Source: JANQIO01 sp965229625
Lineage (GTDB): Bacteria > Pseudomonadota > Gammaproteobacteria > Pseudomonadales > Halieaceae
Reading direction: 5' to 3'
DNA: 64,000 bases
NCBI GenBank assembly: GCA_965229625.1
Contig: CBDDJJ010000002.1
Span: 1,789,534 to 1,853,533 of the forward strand
Position numbers and translations under genes: made by a program. The notes below the pieces were generated by a model, which saw only the letters and a list, made by a program, of their open reading frames with translations, did not search any database and was not told where the DNA came from. Each line of letters starts with the position of its first letter. Within the stretch, counting starts at the first letter, position 1. Positions 1 through 7,861 of this stretch are shown piece after piece.

Positions 1-167
1 TGTTTTTCCCGATGGTCAGCGGCCGCCCCGAGGGCAGTGGCCTGGGACTGGCCATCTCCCAGGCCATCGTGGCGCGCCACCGGGGACTGATCGAGTGCGA
101 CAGCGAGCCCGGCCGAACCGAATTCAATATCTACCTACCCTTGGAAACCGAACATGCTACGACCTGA
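1..167 (+). CDS. glnL: Nitrogen regulation sensor kinase NtrB, C-terminal end (partial)
   Basis: The frame runs open from the window edge to TGA at 165-167. It encodes the end of a histidine-kinase ATPase domain: the G2-box motif GSGLGLAIS followed by a stretch ending in FNIYLPLE, the usual last strand of the HATPase fold. The next gene, ntrC, starts inside it at 154 (14-base overlap), which indicates translational coupling. In the known system NtrB is a cytoplasmic kinase that phosphorylates NtrC when nitrogen is limiting and acts as phosphatase with PII. Only about 54 residues are visible, so the family is called from the G2 box plus the ntrC neighbour. Confidence 0.85.
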   Translation, partial: FFPMVSGRPEGSGLGLAISQAIVARHRGLIECDSEPGRTEFNIYLPLETEHATT

Positions 168-1557
168 AAAAGTCTGGATCGTCGATGACGACCGCTCCAT
201 TCGCTGGGTGCTGGAAAAGGCGCTCAGCCAGGCGGGGCTCGAGACCGAGTCCTTCGATAATGGCGAGACGCTGCTGAAGCACCTGGAACGCAAGCAGCCG
301 GATGCCATTGTCAGCGATATCCGCATGCCGGGCATGGACGGCCTGAGCCTGCTGTCGCATATCCAGCAGGCGCTGCCATCCCTGCCGGTGATCATCACCA
401 CGGCCCACTCCGACCTCGACAGTGCGGTGGAGTCCTACCAGCGCGGCGCCTTCGAGTACCTGCCAAAGCCCTTCGATATCGAGGAAGTGGTGGCCGTGAC
501 CCAACGCGCCCTGGCCCAGGCCCGGGAGCAGGGCATCAACCTGGAGGCGGATACCTCCGTGGCCGACACCGAGATCATCGGCGAGGCGCCGGCCATGCAG
601 GAGGTGTTCCGCGCCATCGGCCGGCTGTCACACTCCCACATCACCGTATTGATCAACGGTGAATCCGGTACCGGCAAGGAGCTGGTGGCCCGCGCCCTGC
701 ATCGCCACAGCCCGCGTAAAACCGATCCCTTTATCGCCCTGAACATGGCAGCCATTCCCCGCGACCTGATGGAGTCCGAGTTGTTCGGCCACGAGAAGGG
801 CGCCTTTACCGGTGCCAACAACATGCGCCGCGGCCGCTTCGAGCAGGCTGACGGCGGCACCCTGTTCCTGGACGAAATTGGCGACATGCCGCCGGAAACC
901 CAGACCCGGCTGCTGCGGGTGCTGGCGGACGGCGAGTTCTATCGGGTGGGCGGCCACACGCCCATCAAGGTAGACGTGCGCATCATCGCCGCGACCCACC
1001 AGAACCTGGAGAAGCTGGTCGAGGGCAACAGCTTCCGCGAGGACCTGTTCCACCGCCTCAACGTGATTCGCATTCACATCCCCAAGCTGGCGGAACGGCG
1101 CGAGGACATTCCGCAGCTGATGAAACACTTCTTCGCCTCTGCCGCGGAAGAACTGGGCGTGGAACCCAAGGTGCTGCTGCCGGAGACCGAGTCCTTCCTG
1201 CAGGGGCTGGAATGGCCGGGCAATGTGCGCCAGCTTGAGAACGCCTGCCGCTGGATCACGGTGATGGCCTCGGGCCGCGAGGTACACCTGGGCGACCTGC
1301 CGCCGGAGCTGTCCCAACACCAGGGCGGCGATGTGCCTGAGAGCGATAGCTGGCACAAACTGCTGCGCCTATGGGCTGAGAGCGAATTGTCCCAGGGCCG
1401 CAAGCAGTTGCTGGAACAGGCGCTACCGGAGTTCGAGCGCATCATGATCGAAACCGCGCTGGGCTACACACGTGGCCGCAAACGCGATGCCTCCCAGCTG
1501 CTGGGGTGGGGCCGCAACACGCTGACCCGCAAGATGAAAGAGCTGGGAATGAGCTGA
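154..1557 (+). CDS. glnG: Nitrogen regulation response regulator NtrC (sigma-54 activator)
   Basis: 467 residues, the normal NtrC length. Receiver domain at about 5-120 with acidic pocket D11-D13 and phospho-acceptor D55 in SDIRMPG. AAA+ domain at about 140-370 with Walker A GESGTGKE at 169-176 and the sigma-54 contact loop GAFTGA at 216-221. A Fis-type helix-turn-helix closes the protein (about 425-465, with RDASQLLGWGRNTLTRK). All key residues are present, so it should be an active transcription activator of nitrogen-assimilation promoters. The ATG at 154 gives a full receiver domain and overlaps the end of ntrB. Confidence 0.97.
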   Translation: MLRPEKVWIVDDDRSIRWVLEKALSQAGLETESFDNGETLLKHLERKQPDAIVSDIRMPGMDGLSLLSHIQQALPSLPVIITTAHSDLDSAVESYQRGAFEYLPKPFDIEEVVAVTQRALAQAREQGINLEADTSVADTEIIGEAPAMQEVFRAIGRLSHSHITVLINGESGTGKELVARALHRHSPRKTDPFIALNMAAIPRDLMESELFGHEKGAFTGANNMRRGRFEQADGGTLFLDEIGDMPPETQTRLLRVLADGEFYRVGGHTPIKVDVRIIAATHQNLEKLVEGNSFREDLFHRLNVIRIHIPKLAERREDIPQLMKHFFASAAEELGVEPKVLLPETESFLQGLEWPGNVRQLENACRWITVMASGREVHLGDLPPELSQHQGGDVPESDSWHKLLRLWAESELSQGRKQLLEQALPEFERIMIETALGYTRGRKRDASQLLGWGRNTLTRKMKELGMS

Positions 1558-1567
1558 GCACGATACC

Positions 1568-2032
1568 GTGCTCAACATCGTGCTTTACGAGCCGGAGATT
1601 CCACCCAATACCGGCAACATCATCCGCCTGTGCGCCAACACGGGATGCCGCCTGCACCTGGTGCGGCCACTGGGCTTCGAACTGGATGACAAGCGCCTGC
1701 GCCGCGCGGGACTGGACTACGAGGAATGGGCCAGCGTGGCCGTGCACGATGATTGGGAGACTTGCGCGGCAGCGCTCTCCGACAGCACCCTGTATGCACT
1801 CAGCACCCGCGGCCGCTGCAACTACAGCGAGGCAGTGTTCCGGGCAGGCGACAGCCTGGTGTTCGGCCCGGAAACCCGGGGCCTGCCACAATCATTGCTG
1901 GATAGCTTGCCGCCGGAGCAGCGGCTGCGGATTCCCATGCTGGACCACAGCCGCAGCCTCAACCTGAGCAATGCCGCAGCGGTGGTGGTGTATGAAGCCT
2001 GGCGCCAACTCGGCTTTCGAGGGGGCGCCTAG
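1568..2032 (+). CDS. trmL: tRNA (cytidine/uridine-34-2'-O)-methyltransferase TrmL
   Basis: 154 residues beginning with GTG at 1568, ten bases after the ntrC stop. It opens with LNIVLYEPEIPPNTGNIIR, the typical start of a SPOUT-class methyltransferase, and has the SAM-binding knot motifs FGPETRGLP and LNLSNAAAVVVYEA near the C-terminus. The family methylates the 2'-OH of the wobble nucleotide in tRNA-Leu isoacceptors, using S-adenosylmethionine. Length matches the stand-alone TrmL family (about 155 residues). It is probably co-transcribed with ntrBC. The stop codon lies inside the first copy of a 28-bp tandem repeat. Confidence 0.95.
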   Translation: MLNIVLYEPEIPPNTGNIIRLCANTGCRLHLVRPLGFELDDKRLRRAGLDYEEWASVAVHDDWETCAAALSDSTLYALSTRGRCNYSEAVFRAGDSLVFGPETRGLPQSLLDSLPPEQRLRIPMLDHSRSLNLSNAAAVVVYEAWRQLGFRGGA

Positions 2033-2083
2033 CCGGTGTGCCCAACCAGGCCGCACCTAGCCGGTGTGCCCGACCAGGCCGCA
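2028..2083. repeat. Two-copy 28-bp tandem repeat between convergent genes
   Basis: Two head-to-tail 28-bp copies (2028-2055 and 2056-2083) differ at one base. The trmL TAG stop is in the first copy. Each copy can fold into an imperfect hairpin (GGTGTGCC against GGCCGCACC). It fills the gap between convergent trmL and secB, so a terminator-like role is possible, but no T-run follows. Confidence 0.7.
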
Positions 2084-2093
2084 CCTGGAGTGA

Positions 2094-2609
2094 TCAGCTA
2101 GCGGCTTCGCCGCCGGCCTGGGCTTCCGCCTGCTGTTGCGCCTGTTGCAGGGCCTGGGCGTAGAGGGCTTCGAAGTTGACCTGGGCCAGCATCAGCGCCG
2201 GGAAGGTGCCCTTGGTCACCACGCTGTCGATGGTCTCGCGGGCATAGGGGAAGATTACGTTCGGGCAGTAAATGCCAAGAATCTGGCGCAGCTCGCCTTC
2301 GGCGATCCCGCGGATGGCAAAGATACCCGCCTGCTGTACTTCGATCAGGAAGGCGGTGTCTTCCTGCAGCTTGGCGGTGATGGTGATAGTGAGGGTGACC
2401 TCGTAGTTGTCGTTCTCCATGGCTGCACTCTGGGTGCGCAGGTCGACATTGATCTGCGGACGGTATTCCTTGCGGAACACGTCCGGTGCCCCCGGCGATT
2501 CGAAGGACAGGTCTTTCAGGTAGACCCGCTGCAGTACAAATTGCTGTTGCTGCTGGCCTTCGGCCGCCGCACCGGCGCCTTCTGCTGCGTTCTGCTGTTC
2601 ATCAGCCAT
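2094..2609 (-). CDS. secB: Protein-export chaperone SecB
   Basis: 171 residues, typical of SecB. The core FVLQRVYLKDLSFESPGAP and the later NVIFPYARETIDS and GTFPALMLAQVNFEALY are hallmark segments of this tetrameric cytoplasmic chaperone, which keeps preproteins unfolded and hands them to SecA. The N-terminal 24 residues are Ala/Glu/Gln-rich and the C-terminal tail is Gln/Ala-rich; both tails are variable in the family. The start is supported by GGGAG about eight bases upstream. Last gene of the minus-strand rhodanese-grxC-secB unit. Confidence 0.97.
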   Translation of the reverse strand: MADEQQNAAEGAGAAAEGQQQQQFVLQRVYLKDLSFESPGAPDVFRKEYRPQINVDLRTQSAAMENDNYEVTLTITITAKLQEDTAFLIEVQQAGIFAIRGIAEGELRQILGIYCPNVIFPYARETIDSVVTKGTFPALMLAQVNFEALYAQALQQAQQQAEAQAGGEAAS

Positions 2610-2633
2610 GGTATTACTCCCTTACAGGTTTCG

Positions 2634-2897
2634 TTATTGCGTGGCGCTGAGCAGCGGATCCAGTTCCCCGCGCTGCTCCAGCAGCCATAAGTCATCAAAG
2701 CCACCGACGTGGCGCTCGCCGATCCAGATCTGCGGCACCGTCTGGCAGCCACTCTCCGTGACCATCTGCTGGCGCAGGTCGGGCCGCCCGTCCACCGGGG
2801 TGTCTTCATAGTTCACGCCCTTGGCATCCAGCAGTTGCTTGGCGCGGATGCAGTAGGGGCAGAATCGGGTGGTATAGAGGCGTACGCTCATTGTCAT
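2634..2897 (-). CDS. grxC: Glutaredoxin 3
   Basis: 87 residues with the dithiol active site CPYC at 13-16 after a YTTRF strand, a TVPQIWIG cis-proline segment and the GGFDDL glutathione-binding end; all are standard for GrxC-type glutaredoxins that reduce disulfides at the expense of glutathione. It lies between the rhodanese gene (7 bases upstream) and secB (24 bases downstream), the order seen in pseudomonads. A second ATG at 2891 would give 85 residues, closer to the usual length; the ribosome-binding site does not clearly decide between them. Confidence 0.95.
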   Translation of the reverse strand: MTMSVRLYTTRFCPYCIRAKQLLDAKGVNYEDTPVDGRPDLRQQMVTESGCQTVPQIWIGERHVGGFDDLWLLEQRGELDPLLSATQ

Positions 2898-2904
2898 CCC
2901 AGCT

Positions 2905-3312
2905 CTATTTCACAAGAGGCAGCTGTTGCTGGCCCCACTCCATCATGCCGCCGCTCATGCGGTAGACGCGGCTGTAGCCGGACTCGCCCAGCTTCTTGCC
3001 CACGGCGCCAGAGTGCTGACCCATCTTGCACACCAGCACTACCGGCTTTTCCTTGAATTTATCGAGTTCCGACAGTCGGCCATCCACTTTCGCAGCGGGA
3101 ATGTTCACCGCGTTGGCGATATGCCCCTTGCCGAAATCACCCCCATCGCGCAGGTCGACAAAGACGCCGTCCTCGGCGTTGACGAGGTTGATGGCCTGCT
3201 GTGGGGTCAGGCTCTGGCCGCTCTTGCGCGACTCGTACTGCACCAGCATGCCCACCGCCACCACAAGGGCACCGACAAGCATCCACTGCTGTGCTAGAAA
3301 CTCAAAAAACAC
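2905..3312 (-). CDS. Membrane-anchored rhodanese-like sulfurtransferase
   Basis: 135 residues from a GTG at 3312. A single N-terminal membrane segment (about 6-24) is followed by one rhodanese domain with the CH2A-like VDLRDGGDFGKGHI and the active-site loop VCKMGQHSG, cysteine C95. The family transfers sulfane sulfur or handles persulfides; the membrane-anchored form next to grxC and secB is common in gammaproteobacteria (YibN type). The open frame extends upstream to 3939, but that part runs antisense through gpmI and reads as low-quality shadow sequence, so the GTG just before the hydrophobic segment was chosen. A promoter candidate sits 67-95 bases upstream. Confidence 0.9.
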   Translation of the reverse strand: MFFEFLAQQWMLVGALVVAVGMLVQYESRKSGQSLTPQQAINLVNAEDGVFVDLRDGGDFGKGHIANAVNIPAAKVDGRLSELDKFKEKPVVLVCKMGQHSGAVGKKLGESGYSRVYRMSGGMMEWGQQQLPLVK

Positions 3313-3341
3313 AGGACGTTCCCAGGAGATTCCGGAAGTGT

Positions 3342-3364
3342 GGGGTCCCGCCTTCCGGGGCCCC
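3342..3364 (-). other. G+C-rich hairpin in the rhodanese leader
   Basis: Arms 3342-3349 and 3357-3364 pair over eight bases (one G-T wobble) around a seven-base loop. On the minus strand it follows a T6 run, the wrong order for an intrinsic terminator. It lies between the promoter candidate and the GTG start, so it would be in the mRNA leader. Confidence 0.4.
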
Positions 3365-3378
3365 AAAAAAGGGCGCCA

Positions 3379-3407
3379 AGTATACAGGGTCTTTCCACTC
3401 CTGAAAA
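3379..3407 (-). promoter_or_regulatory. Sigma-70-type promoter candidate for rhodanese-grxC-secB
   Basis: Minus strand: -35 TTTTCA (3407-3402), a 17-bp spacer, and -10 TATACT (3384-3379). Placement 67 bp before the rhodanese GTG fits a leader containing the hairpin at 3342-3364. Confidence 0.5.
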
Positions 3408-3489
3408 CGCGCGATCCCGTGATCTGCGGGGCCATACCGGGTACACTGCGAGGCTTGTTTTTTTGGCCCACGGACGCGCTGTAAACCCC

Positions 3490-5040
3490 ATGACTGACAC
3501 CCTGCGAACTCCCCGCCTGCTGATCGTGCTCGATGGCTTCGGCCACCGGGAAGACCCCCAGGACAACGCCATCGCCAACGCCAATACACCGGTGTGGGAT
3601 CGGCTCTGGGCAGAGGCACCCCATACCCTGATTTCCGGCTCCGGCAAGGATGTGGGCCTGCCGGAGGGCCAGATGGGCAATTCCGAGGTGGGGCATATGA
3701 GCCTGGGCGCCGGCCGGGTGATCTACCAGAACATGACCCGCATCGATCACGACATCGAGACCGGGGCCTTCGACGACAACCCGGTCTATTGCGACGCCAT
3801 CGACAGCGCCAAGGCCGCTGGTGGTGCGGTGCATATCATTGGCCTGCTGTCCCCGGGCGGCGTGCACAGCCACGAACGCCACCTGGCAGCCGCCATTCGG
3901 CTGGCTCACGCCCGCGGCGCCGCGCGCGTCTACCTGCACGCATTCCTGGACGGGCGCGACACCCCGCCGCGCAGCGCCGAACCCTCGCTGGCGGCCATGC
4001 AGGCCCTGTTCGACGAGCTGGGCTGCGGCCGCGTGGCCAGCATTACCGGGCGCTACTACGCCATGGACCGGGACAACCGCTGGGATCGTATCGAGCAGGC
4101 CTGGGCGCTGCTGACACGTGCCGAAGCGCCCTTTAGCGCCGACAACGCGGTCACCGCACTCACCGATGCCTACGCCCGCGATGAGAACGACGAGTTTGTG
4201 AAGCCCACCCTGGTTCGCGCCGAGGGTGAGCCGGAAGTGAAAATCGCCGACGGCGACAGCGTGCTGTTCATGAACTTCCGCGCCGACCGGGCGCGCCAGC
4301 TTACGCGCGCCTTCGTGGACGAGAGTTTCGACAGCTTTGAGCGCGGCGCGGTGCCAACGCTGTCGTCCTTCGTGCAGACCACCGAGTACGCCGCTGACAT
4401 CAAGGCCCCCTGTGCCTTCCCGCCGGAAACCCTGAAGAACGTGCTGGGTGAGTACCTGGCTGACCAGGGCAAGACCCAGCTACGCATTGCCGAAACCGAA
4501 AAATACGCCCACGTAACCTTCTTCTTCAGTGGCGGCCGGGAAGACGAGTACGCCGGCGAAGACCGGGTACTGGTGCCTTCACCGGATGTACCGACCTACG
4601 ACCTGAAACCGGAAATGAGCGCCCCGGAAGTGACTGATAAGCTGGTGGAAGCCATCACCAGCCGCGCCTACGACCTCATCGTGTGCAACTTCGCCAACGG
4701 CGACATGGTCGGGCACACCGGCAACTACGAGGCCGCGGTAGCGGCGGTGGAAGCACTGGATACCTGCCTGGGGCGTATCGAAGCCGCGCTCAAGGAGGTG
4801 GACGGTGAGGCCCTGATTACCGCCGACCACGGCAACTGCGAGCAGATGCAGGACTATGAGTCCGGCCAGCAACACACCCAACACACCACCGAGCTGGTGC
4901 CACTGGTGTACCTGGGACCGCGCCAGGCCAGCTTCAACGGCAGCGGCGGCGTACTCGCCGACGTGGCGCCCTCGATACTGGCACTCATGGGCCTGCCCAA
5001 GCCCGCGGAGATGACTGGCGACAGCCTGCTGGAGCTGTAA
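3490..5040 (+). CDS. gpmI: 2,3-bisphosphoglycerate-independent phosphoglycerate mutase
   Basis: 516 residues, the standard length. The first metal-binding aspartate is in LDGFG (D15) and the phosphorylated serine in GNSEVGH (S65). HERH at about 138 and DGRDTPP are substrate-binding segments, and the C-terminal ITADHGNCE and HTTELVPLVY supply the remaining metal ligands. It interconverts 3- and 2-phosphoglycerate in glycolysis and gluconeogenesis with two Mn2+ ions and no cofactor phosphate. The ATG at 3490 gives the conserved start; an in-frame extension to 3340 is not family-like. envC follows after four bases. Confidence 0.97.
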   Translation: MTDTLRTPRLLIVLDGFGHREDPQDNAIANANTPVWDRLWAEAPHTLISGSGKDVGLPEGQMGNSEVGHMSLGAGRVIYQNMTRIDHDIETGAFDDNPVYCDAIDSAKAAGGAVHIIGLLSPGGVHSHERHLAAAIRLAHARGAARVYLHAFLDGRDTPPRSAEPSLAAMQALFDELGCGRVASITGRYYAMDRDNRWDRIEQAWALLTRAEAPFSADNAVTALTDAYARDENDEFVKPTLVRAEGEPEVKIADGDSVLFMNFRADRARQLTRAFVDESFDSFERGAVPTLSSFVQTTEYAADIKAPCAFPPETLKNVLGEYLADQGKTQLRIAETEKYAHVTFFFSGGREDEYAGEDRVLVPSPDVPTYDLKPEMSAPEVTDKLVEAITSRAYDLIVCNFANGDMVGHTGNYEAAVAAVEALDTCLGRIEAALKEVDGEALITADHGNCEQMQDYESGQQHTQHTTELVPLVYLGPRQASFNGSGGVLADVAPSILALMGLPKPAEMTGDSLLEL

Positions 5041-5044
5041 GCGC

Positions 5045-6184
5045 TTGCCACGCTGGCTTTTTACCCTGTCGCTGCTGGCCCTGGTGGGCAGCAGTGTGGC
5101 CCAGGATGACGAGGAAAGCCGCGCCCGCGCACAGCTGGTGCAACTGCAGCAGGAGATTGCAACCCTCAGCGAAGAACTGCGCGCCGATCTCGCCCAACGC
5201 AGCACCCTGCGCGATGCCCTGCGGGAATCCGAGGTCGCCATCGGCGTGGTGCGCCGGGAGATCAGCGATACCCAGAAGAAAATCGACCGCAACCGCCAGC
5301 AGCTCGACTCCCTGCGCGCCCAGCGCGAGGAACTGCTGGTAGCCCGCGGCCGCCAGCAGGAACTGATCAGCGGTGAGATCCAGACCGCCTACCAGATGGG
5401 CAAGCAGGCCCAGCTGCGGGTGCTGCTGAACCAGGAGGACCCCGCCACCCTGGCCCGTGCCATGACCTACTACGACTATTTCTACCAGGCACGACTGGAG
5501 CACATCGCCCGCTACCTGGAGATTGTCGAGCGCATCAACACCCTGGAACCTGAAATCGAGGGCACCATGGTGGCGCTGGAGGCCAACGAGCGCGAGCTGG
5601 AAATCCAGCGCGCCGAACTGCTTACCCGGCAGCGCCAGCGCCAGCGGGAACTGGCCCAGCTCAATGCGACCATCAAGACCAAGGACCAGCGGCTGCAGAA
5701 GCTGTCCCTGGACCAGGAGGAACTGCAGCGACTGCTGGAAGTCATAGAACAGGCAGTGGCGGAAATGGAAGTGCCGGACACCTACCAGGCCTTCCCCAAC
5801 GCCCGCGGCCAGATGCCCTGGCCGGTGGAAGGCCGCGCCAGCAACCGTTACGGCGCGCGCCGCGGCAGCGGCAGCAAGCTGCGCTGGCAGGGGCTGGTGA
5901 TTCCCGCCGCGGAGGGCAGTGAGGTGAATGCCATTCACCACGGCCGGGTGGTGTTTGCCGACTGGTTCCGAGGCTCCGGCCTGTTGCTGATTATCGACCA
6001 CGGCGACGGCTACATGAGCCTGTACGCCCACAACCAGGCGCTGTTGCGCGATGTGGGGGAGTGGGTGTCGGCAGGATCGGCAGTGGCCACCGTCGGCAAC
6101 AGCGGTGGGCAGGCCGAATCCGCGCTGTACTTCGAGATTCGCGAGGGCGGTAAACCCACCAATCCCGGGCCCTGGCTGAAATAG
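5045..6184 (+). CDS. envC: Murein hydrolase activator EnvC
   Basis: 379 residues from a TTG at 5045, four bases after gpmI. A signal peptide (about 1-20, ending SSVAQ) precedes a long coiled coil (about 25-245, rich in Glu, Gln, Arg and Leu) and a C-terminal LytM/M23 domain (about 265-378). The LytM domain looks catalytically dead: the usual final HxH is replaced by LYFEI. This matches EnvC, which activates the division amidases AmiA/AmiB at the septum instead of cutting peptidoglycan itself. The gpmI-envC-ctpA order is conserved in many gammaproteobacteria. Confidence 0.94.
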   Translation: MPRWLFTLSLLALVGSSVAQDDEESRARAQLVQLQQEIATLSEELRADLAQRSTLRDALRESEVAIGVVRREISDTQKKIDRNRQQLDSLRAQREELLVARGRQQELISGEIQTAYQMGKQAQLRVLLNQEDPATLARAMTYYDYFYQARLEHIARYLEIVERINTLEPEIEGTMVALEANERELEIQRAELLTRQRQRQRELAQLNATIKTKDQRLQKLSLDQEELQRLLEVIEQAVAEMEVPDTYQAFPNARGQMPWPVEGRASNRYGARRGSGSKLRWQGLVIPAAEGSEVNAIHHGRVVFADWFRGSGLLLIIDHGDGYMSLYAHNQALLRDVGEWVSAGSAVATVGNSGGQAESALYFEIREGGKPTNPGPWLK

Positions 6185-6312
6185 CAACGCTCCCCGCGGG
6201 TGGCGAAAGCGTGACCGGGAGCAGGTAGCGGCCTTAAATCTGCAAAGACGTTGCAACGTGGATTCGGGTAAACTGATCGGCCTGCCCCGCGATTTGGCAG
6301 TGGAGTAGATGA

Positions 6313-7683
6313 ATGAACACACGAATTGTCAGCGCTGCTTTCCTCGGTAGCCTGTTGTTACAAGTGTTACAAGCGATCGTACCGCCGGCCGCCCTTGCCC
6401 AGGACGATGCCGGGCAGACGCCGGTAGATGTCCCGGCTGAAGTACCGGTGGAGAGGCCGTCACCGGGCACATTGATTACCAACGAGGGCGCCCTGCCGCT
6501 GGACGACCTGCGCACCTTTGCCGATGTGTTCAGCCAGATCCGCCTGGGCTATGTAGAGGAAGTGGACGACTCCACCCTGCTGGAATATGCCATCCAGGGC
6601 ATGCTCAGCGGGCTGGACCCGCACTCGGTCTACCTGACCAAGGACGATTTCCAGGATCTGCAAACCAGTACCAGCGGCGAGTTCAGCGGCCTGGGGCTGG
6701 AGGTGGGTATGGAGAACGGCTTCGTGAAAGTCATCTCTCCCATCGACGACACCCCGGCTGACCGGGCCGGCATCCAGACCGGGGATATTATTCTCAAGCT
6801 CGACAACAAGCCGGTGAAAGGCATGACCCTCAACGAGGCGATCGAGCTGATGCGCGGACCCAAGGGCTCCACCATCGAGCTGACCATTGCCCGCGAAGGC
6901 CGCAGCCAGCCATTCAACCTGACCCTGGAGCGCGACGTGGTGCGCACCGCCAGTGTGCGCAAGCGCTGGCTCGAGCCCGGATACGGCTATGTGCGCATTG
7001 CCCAGTTCCAGCGCCACACCGGGGATGAAGTGGGCAAGGCGGTGAACGCGCTACTGGAAGAGGAATCCATCAAGGGCATTGTGCTGGACCTGCGCAACAA
7101 TCCCGGTGGCGTGCTGCGTGCCAGCGTGGACGTGGCGGACCAGTTCATGGACGGCGGCATGGTGGTCTACACCAAGGGCCGCATGGACAACTCCCAGACC
7201 CGCTACAACGCCACCCCCACAGACATTCTCGAGGGTGCCCCTATCGTGGTGCTGATTAACGGCGGCTCTGCCTCCGCCTCAGAAATCGTGGCCGGCGCCC
7301 TGCAGGACCACCGGCGTGCCGTGGTCATGGGTACCCCCAGTTTCGGCAAGGGCTCGGTGCAGACGATCCTGCCGCTGTCGGAAGAGCGCGCCATCAAGCT
7401 CACCACGGCGCTCTACTTCACCCCCAACGGCCGCTCCATCCAGGCCCAGGGCATCGTGCCGGACATCGAGGTGGAGCGCGCCAAGGTCACTGCCTATGAC
7501 AACCTGCCGCGCCGCGTGACTGAGGCCGACCTCAATCGCAGCCTGGAAAATGCCAACGGCGACGAAGACGCCCCCGAGCGCAGCCGTGCGCCCAATGAAC
7601 TGCTGAGCGAGGACAACCAGCTTTACGAAGCGCTAACCTTGCTCAAGGGCATTCACATCCTGGGGATGTACGACGAGAACTAG
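6313..7683 (+). CDS. ctpA: Carboxyl-terminal processing protease (S41)
   Basis: 456 residues: a signal peptide (about 1-29), an N-terminal helical part, a PDZ domain at about 115-200 with SGLGLEVG and ADRAGIQTGDIIL, and the S41 core. The SASASE motif is at 319-324 with nucleophile S321, and the base K346 in FGKGSVQ is 25 residues later, the spacing of this Ser/Lys family. Such periplasmic proteases trim or degrade cell-wall hydrolases and lipoproteins, often with an outer-membrane lipoprotein partner. It follows envC by 128 bp and could have its own promoter. The C-terminal tail is acidic. Confidence 0.95.
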   Translation: MNTRIVSAAFLGSLLLQVLQAIVPPAALAQDDAGQTPVDVPAEVPVERPSPGTLITNEGALPLDDLRTFADVFSQIRLGYVEEVDDSTLLEYAIQGMLSGLDPHSVYLTKDDFQDLQTSTSGEFSGLGLEVGMENGFVKVISPIDDTPADRAGIQTGDIILKLDNKPVKGMTLNEAIELMRGPKGSTIELTIAREGRSQPFNLTLERDVVRTASVRKRWLEPGYGYVRIAQFQRHTGDEVGKAVNALLEEESIKGIVLDLRNNPGGVLRASVDVADQFMDGGMVVYTKGRMDNSQTRYNATPTDILEGAPIVVLINGGSASASEIVAGALQDHRRAVVMGTPSFGKGSVQTILPLSEERAIKLTTALYFTPNGRSIQAQGIVPDIEVERAKVTAYDNLPRRVTEADLNRSLENANGDEDAPERSRAPNELLSEDNQLYEALTLLKGIHILGMYDEN

Positions 7684-7861
7684 CCTCAACGGTGACGGTC
7701 GGCAGCAAACTCGTGATTTACCGGTAAGCGGGAACGGTTTAGGGCGTCATACGCCTATCACCAAAGCGATTGATACATCGCATGGTATTTACCTGATCCA
7801 CATCTACACTGACGCTCAGCAAACTTAACTTTGTTTAGTCCCGGGTTGTCAGGAGATCGTT

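Noticed and set aside
3442..3447. TACACT as a -10 for gpmI
   Set aside because: No acceptable -35 at 16-18 bp upstream, so it was not listed as a promoter.
3313..3939. Upstream extension of the rhodanese frame to 344 residues
   Set aside because: The extra 209 residues are antisense to gpmI and do not resemble any family; the GTG at 3312 directly precedes the membrane anchor.
4985..6322. 445-residue minus-strand frame
   Set aside because: Antisense to envC, which has clear signal peptide, coiled coil and LytM domain; the minus frame is Ala/Gly/Leu-rich shadow sequence.
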